In this document: in pieces, positions 22,930 to 26,091 of the stretch
How positions within the stretch are numbered: position 1 is the first letter of the stretch
Layout: each line of letters begins with the position of its first letter
Translations under genes and position numbers: made by a program
NCBI GenBank assembly: GCA_002686115.1
Contig: NZAF01000004.1
Coordinates: 1-26,091, forward strand
Direction of reading: 5' to 3'
Origin: Halobacteriovorax sp.
GTDB lineage: Bacteria; Bdellovibrionota; Bacteriovoracia; Bacteriovoracales; Bacteriovoracaceae
DNA: 26,091 nucleotides
Notes under the pieces: generated by a model
What the model saw: the letters and a program-made list of their open reading frames with translations, nothing else
What the model was told of the DNA's origin: nothing
The model's database searches: none

Positions 22930-23301
22930 ATGAGGATTCTTGATCAAACATCTACAGAGACCACAAAAAAAGCAAAACCACAGAAGAGTGAAACTTCTAA
23001 GGCTAAGAGCTTTGAAGCTAAAAAAAAATCAGCACCTGAGAGAAACTTAAGCGATGATGAAGTTATCGCAAAAATTAAAGAAAAGCAGGCAAAAAAAGAA
23101 GCTGTGAAAAAAGCTGAAGCCATTGCTACTAAAGAGAAAAGTGTCAATGAAGGTGAAGAGAAAGACCACCTACTAGAGAGTGATGTTGGTGGTAATGATC
23201 CAAATGACCCTTCTGTGAGAGAAAAGCTAAAAGATATACTTAAGTCTGGAGCTTTTAAATTTAGTCAAAAAGAAAAGAGCGTTCTTTCAAAGATCTTATG
23301 A
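22930..23301 (+). CDS. highly charged, probably disordered protein of unknown function
   Basis: Not recognised. The 123-residue product is dominated by Lys, Glu, Ala and Ser. The first 30 residues are Lys/Thr/Ser-rich (TTKKAKPQKSETSKAKS), then a helical stretch (DDEVIAKIKEKQAKKEAVKKAEAIA) could form a coiled coil. After a Gly/Asp/Asn break comes a better ordered C-terminal segment (VREKLKDILKSGAFKFSQKEKSVLSKIL). There is no signal peptide or cysteine. Codon usage looks normal for the window and the C-terminus looks conserved in type, so I consider it a gene. It lacks an SD, and its last six bases overlap the end of the convergent NrnA-like gene. Confidence 0.68.
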   Translation: MRILDQTSTETTKKAKPQKSETSKAKSFEAKKKSAPERNLSDDEVIAKIKEKQAKKEAVKKAEAIATKEKSVNEGEEKDHLLESDVGGNDPNDPSVREKLKDILKSGAFKFSQKEKSVLSKIL

Positions 23302-24288
23302 GTCTTGAAGTGGTTCAAGCATAGCTTGAACTTTTTCTACTGTTTCAGCAACAACATTTTCTATACTTCCATCAATGACAGTCGCTGCGGAGTGATTATG
23401 ACCTCCTCCACCAAGGGCCTGTGCCATAATACCTACATCTACTCTGTGATTTGCAGATCTAAAAGAGACTTTTACCTTCTTATCAATCTCACGAAACATG
23501 AGAGCGACCTTAAGATTGTCTAGAATGAGTAAGTGATTGATAAAACCATGTATATCCTCTACATCACACTTATTATCTTCTAAAGCTTTCTCTTCCAAGA
23601 TAATCCAAGCAACTTCTTCATCTTGAGATGTCTGAACAGAAGAGAGGACATTTCCAAGAAGTTTCATATAACCAATCTTCTTAGTTCCATTGATAAGATT
23701 AAAAGCTTGAGGAGGCTTTACACCAGACTCAAGAAGTTTTGAAATAACTTTATGGGTATTTGCTGTGACAGTAGGGTAGCGAAAACTACTGGTGTCAATA
23801 ATGATTGAAGTATAAAGAGCTAGTGCCATGTCTTCATCTATTTCTACATTAAGAGCACTGATTAGGTCTGCTACAAGTTCTCCCGTTGCAGCCTTTGAAA
23901 CATCAATACAATGTATGGCCGCTAGCTCTCTAGGACATGGATGATGATCAATAAATAAAAGATTACTCGTCTTTAAAACAAGCTCCTGTACACTGGCCCC
24001 AATTCTTGGTAGAGAATTGGTATCTGTGACAATAAGAAGGTCAATTTTATCAATCGTATCTTTTACCTCATCATAAGAACGGATAACATCTTTTGGATCT
24101 AAGTACTTATATCTTTCATTAAGCTTTTTTTCATTAACACAGATTGCATTCTTTCCTATTTTTTGTAAGGCCAAACAAAGTGCCATTTCTGAGCCAATTC
24201 CATCAGCATCAGGGTAGATATGAGTTGTGATAACGATATTATTTGCACGTTCAATGTGCTTTAAGAATCTCTGGGTAACTTTATCCAT
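23296..24288 (-). CDS. nrnA: DHH/DHHA1 phosphoesterase, NrnA-like
   Basis: NrnA-type enzymes degrade short oligoribonucleotides (nanoRNA, pGpG) and in many bacteria also hydrolyse pAp. The DHH domain shows H23, D27 and D29 in THIYPDADGIGSE, D89 in VTDTNSLPRIG, and the name-giving DHHP at about 114-117. The second domain (DHHA1) has the substrate-binding glycine loop GGGGHNHSAA near residues 291-300. The length of 330 residues is normal. The usual first motif in NrnA is xDGDAxGS, while here it is PDADGIGS, a common variant. The start ATG at 24288 has AAAGG ten bases upstream. GdpP and RecJ are ruled out by length and domain order. Divergent from the ABC ATPase gene. Confidence 0.9.
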   Translation of the reverse strand: MDKVTQRFLKHIERANNIVITTHIYPDADGIGSEMALCLALQKIGKNAICVNEKKLNERYKYLDPKDVIRSYDEVKDTIDKIDLLIVTDTNSLPRIGASVQELVLKTSNLLFIDHHPCPRELAAIHCIDVSKAATGELVADLISALNVEIDEDMALALYTSIIIDTSSFRYPTVTANTHKVISKLLESGVKPPQAFNLINGTKKIGYMKLLGNVLSSVQTSQDEEVAWIILEEKALEDNKCDVEDIHGFINHLLILDNLKVALMFREIDKKVKVSFRSANHRVDVGIMAQALGGGGHNHSAATVIDGSIENVVAETVEKVQAMLEPLQDS

Positions 24289-24435
24289 CTAATAAGGGCC
24301 TTTGAAAATAATCTAGACCTTAGTATATCAGACTTTAAAATTCTTGATAAGACTTTGTGTTTAAAAGAAGCCTTGCGAACTTTGCTGACCAAAAAACTCG
24401 GATATGGAAAGCTTTTCGATCTCCGATGTTTTAGC

Positions 24436-24441
24436 TATGAT
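24436..24441 (+). promoter_or_regulatory. -10-like box six bases before the start codon
   Basis: TATGAT is followed by TTTACT and the ATG at 24448. Five of six bases match the consensus. No SD is present. Transcription would start at the start codon. Confidence 0.45.
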
Positions 24442-24447
24442 TTTACT

Positions 24448-25341
24448 ATGAACAAACACTCGCAATATCTAGTTAAAATTCGAGATCTAAAGAAGAACTT
24501 CTCTGGAAAAGAAGTTTTAAAAGGTGTTGATTTAGATATTCCAGATAAAGGAATTCACGGATTCTTAGGAGTTAACGGAGCCGGCAAATCAACTGTCATG
24601 AAATGCCTTTTAAGACTCATTGATTTTGAATCAAAAGAATTTGAAATAGATAAGGATTTAAAGATTGGTTACTTATCTGAGAATCTACCACTTTATCATG
24701 ATTTAAGAGTTTGTGAATACTTACAATTTGTTTTTGAAATCTATAGCTCAAATGACAAAGAACTTGATCTGGATGAACTCATCAAGATGACCAATCTTAT
24801 AGAAGTAAAAGACCAGCCAATATACAGTCTTTCAAAAGGATATAAACAAAGAGTTGCTCTTGCGGCGGTGCTATCTTATGAGCCAGGTTTAATTATATTA
24901 GATGAGCCTTTTGTGGGACTTGATCCTCATATGGTGATGAAAACTAAAGACTTATTATTAGAAATTTCTAAAACGAGGTCAATTTTTGTATCTTCTCATC
25001 AGCTAGCAGAGATTGCAGATATCTGTGATAGTGTCTCTATCCTTCATCATGGGCGTGTGATTGAGAATGGTGATATCACTTCAATTACTAGTAAGTTACA
25101 AAAGAAAGTTATCATTGAGGCAGAATTTGAAAATGCTACTGATGACTTGATTGAAGCTATCTGTGAAGAATTGAGCTGTGAATACAGAAAAAAGGATGCA
25201 AAATATATCTTCCAAAGTGCAAATATTGATGAGTTTAAAACCAAATTATCGCATGCGTTTTTAAAAAAGGGATTAATCGTTCTTTCTCAAAAAGAAGTGC
25301 CCTTAAAGCTAGATCAGCTTTTTAAAGAGGTGACGCTATAA
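24448..25341 (+). CDS. ABC transporter ATP-binding protein (GldA-like)
   Basis: Cytoplasmic ATPase of an ABC-2 type exporter. The 297-residue protein has Walker A GVNGAGKST (about 41-49), the signature LSKGYKQR (about 128-135), Walker B LIILDEPFVGLDP (about 149-161) and the switch histidine in SSHQLAEI. The C-terminal 90 residues are the usual extension of this subfamily. The frame is open upstream to 24355, but that start is a TTG with no signal. The ATG at 24448 fits the family start and has a TATGAT box exactly six bases upstream. Its stop overlaps the permease start by one base (TAATG). The gene order fits the GldA-GldF-GldG type; substrate unknown. Confidence 0.92.
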   Translation: MNKHSQYLVKIRDLKKNFSGKEVLKGVDLDIPDKGIHGFLGVNGAGKSTVMKCLLRLIDFESKEFEIDKDLKIGYLSENLPLYHDLRVCEYLQFVFEIYSSNDKELDLDELIKMTNLIEVKDQPIYSLSKGYKQRVALAAVLSYEPGLIILDEPFVGLDPHMVMKTKDLLLEISKTRSIFVSSHQLAEIADICDSVSILHHGRVIENGDITSITSKLQKKVIIEAEFENATDDLIEAICEELSCEYRKKDAKYIFQSANIDEFKTKLSHAFLKKGLIVLSQKEVPLKLDQLFKEVTL

Positions 25342-26072
25342 TGAAACTTTTAAAGATTTTACTATATAAAGAATTAAGACAAGTTTTTTCAGGCTCTATG
25401 ATTTATATTTTCCTGGCGATCTTTTCTTTTATAAGTGGAGGTCTTTTTTTTGGTAATTTGATATCTCTTAATGAGGTCACAAATAAGAATATTATTGATA
25501 ATGTCTTATCACCAACATTTTCGGCCGTTAACTTTCTATTGATATTTTTTACACCAGTACTCACAATGAGAAACTTTGTTGATGAGAAAAAATCAGAAAC
25601 TTTAAATCTACTTTTACTTTCAAACCTCTCTTCTACACACATTTTTCTTGGAAAATACATAAGTTCTCTTATCCAGGGATTATTCATTATTAGTACTATT
25701 TTTCTTTTCCCAATCATATTAGCGTTTAGTGGATTTAGTGACTGGGGCATGGTTTTTAGTTATATACTAGGCCTTTATATGATGTTTAGCATTTATGCTT
25801 GTGTGGGAACTTTTTGTTCCTTAGTTTCAAAAAATGCGATTACTTCAATTGTGATTTGTTTTGCTATTTTATTTTCATTTATGATTTTATTCACGACAGC
25901 AGCAATGATTGATAATTTAATGATCTCGCAAATTATTCAATACTTTAGTTTTGGAGGGCATATATATTATTTCTCAAGAGGTGCGATTGCCAGTTTTGAT
26001 CTCATTTATATGTTTTCTTTCATTCTTTTCTTTTCATATACTTCTATTCAGATTCTTGAGGTGAAAAGATGA
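25341..26072 (+). CDS. ABC-2 type transporter permease (GldF-like)
   Basis: Membrane subunit with about six hydrophobic segments in 243 residues (about 20-38, 60-78, 100-127, 136-160, 167-190 and 216-236). The N-terminal KELRQVFSGSMIYIFLAIF and the TMRNFVDEKKSETLNLLLLS loop after the second segment are the typical ABC-2 permease features seen in GldF-like proteins. It starts inside the ATPase stop codon (TAATG, GAGGTG upstream as SD) and its own stop overlaps the next start by four bases (ATGA). The whole operon is therefore translationally coupled. Confidence 0.92.
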   Translation: MKLLKILLYKELRQVFSGSMIYIFLAIFSFISGGLFFGNLISLNEVTNKNIIDNVLSPTFSAVNFLLIFFTPVLTMRNFVDEKKSETLNLLLLSNLSSTHIFLGKYISSLIQGLFIISTIFLFPIILAFSGFSDWGMVFSYILGLYMMFSIYACVGTFCSLVSKNAITSIVICFAILFSFMILFTTAAMIDNLMISQIIQYFSFGGHIYYFSRGAIASFDLIYMFSFILFFSYTSIQILEVKR

Positions 26073-26091
26073 GAAATAAATTATTTGTCGT
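26069..26091 (+). CDS. start of the third gene of the ABC operon, truncated by window edge
   Basis: Only seven codons are visible (MRNKLFV). The ATG overlaps the permease stop as ATGA and GAGGTG lies a few bases upstream. In GldA-GldF operons the next gene is normally a GldG-like auxiliary membrane protein; that identity is inferred from order alone and cannot be tested here. Confidence 0.55.

Noticed and set aside
22732..22947. Open frame of 71 codons on the minus strand
   Set aside because: It covers the hairpin-rich non-coding block, has no convincing start signal and its product shows no protein-like pattern.
24355..24447. Upstream extension of the ABC ATPase from a TTG codon
   Set aside because: No SD, no family match for the extra 31 residues, and it would read through the likely promoter.
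1..26091. Mobile island, prophage, toxin-antitoxin or CRISPR-type defence system
   Set aside because: No integrase, transposase, repeat-spacer array, attachment-site repeat or toxin-antitoxin pair is visible, and composition looks uniform.

Overview
This is an ordinary chromosomal stretch from an AT-rich Gram-negative bacterium. Secreted and lipid-anchored proteins are unusually common in it. The two periplasmic-type nucleases, the tandem lineage-restricted lipoproteins, the TatT-type TRAP system, the eukaryote-like isoleucyl-tRNA synthetase and the base composition suggest Bdellovibrionota, perhaps the Bacteriovorax/Halobacteriovorax group. That placement is inference from gene content; no rRNA gene is present to test it. 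I see no phage, insertion sequence, CRISPR array, tRNA or rRNA.

Layout. 1-2609 (minus strand): the N-terminal two thirds of RlmN, preceded by two tandem secreted endonuclease I paralogues. 2838-7528: a small secreted protein, the clamp-loader-like ATPase RarA, ribosomal protein S21 with its own structured leader and terminator, a small membrane protein, two unrecognised proteins and a DoxX membrane protein. 7683-9219: a plus-strand cluster of a secreted protein, an HD hydrolase and a CBS-pair protein, closed by a strong bidirectional terminator shared with ileS (minus, 9271-12399). 12553-15167: a secreted FecR-domain protein, the Maf nucleotide pyrophosphatase and a small secreted protein, then a convergent 66-residue basic protein with a long, hairpin-rich leader. 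15751-20917: an operon for a TatT-associated TRAP transporter (T, P, Q and M components) plus a fifth, unrecognised secreted protein, ended by a strong terminator. 20938-22434: two tandem paralogous lipoproteins. 22435-22929: a 0.5-kb non-coding stretch with phased A-tracts, direct repeats and several hairpins. 22930-24288: a charged, probably disordered protein convergent with an NrnA-like DHH phosphoesterase. 24448 to the end: an ABC ATPase, an ABC-2 permease and the start of a third gene, resembling a GldA/GldF/GldG arrangement.

Functional links. The TRAP operon is the clearest multi-gene system: an outer-membrane or periplasmic TPR-like lipoprotein (TatT) is expected to pair with the binding protein, which feeds the two membrane subunits. 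The binding protein has Trp where the family's carboxylate-binding Arg normally lies, so the substrate may not be a simple organic acid. Elsewhere the genes are mostly housekeeping (tRNA charging, rRNA methylation, replication-fork repair, nucleotide sanitation).

Expression signals fall into two classes. Many genes have a good Shine-Dalgarno (SD) sequence, and rpsU has an extreme 13-base one. At least five genes instead have no SD but a TATAAT-like hexamer exactly six bases before the start codon, as expected for leaderless mRNAs. The strongest candidates for something not previously described are this leaderless class, the structured leader of the 66-residue basic protein, the rpsU leader, the twin lipoproteins and the fifth gene of the TRAP operon.
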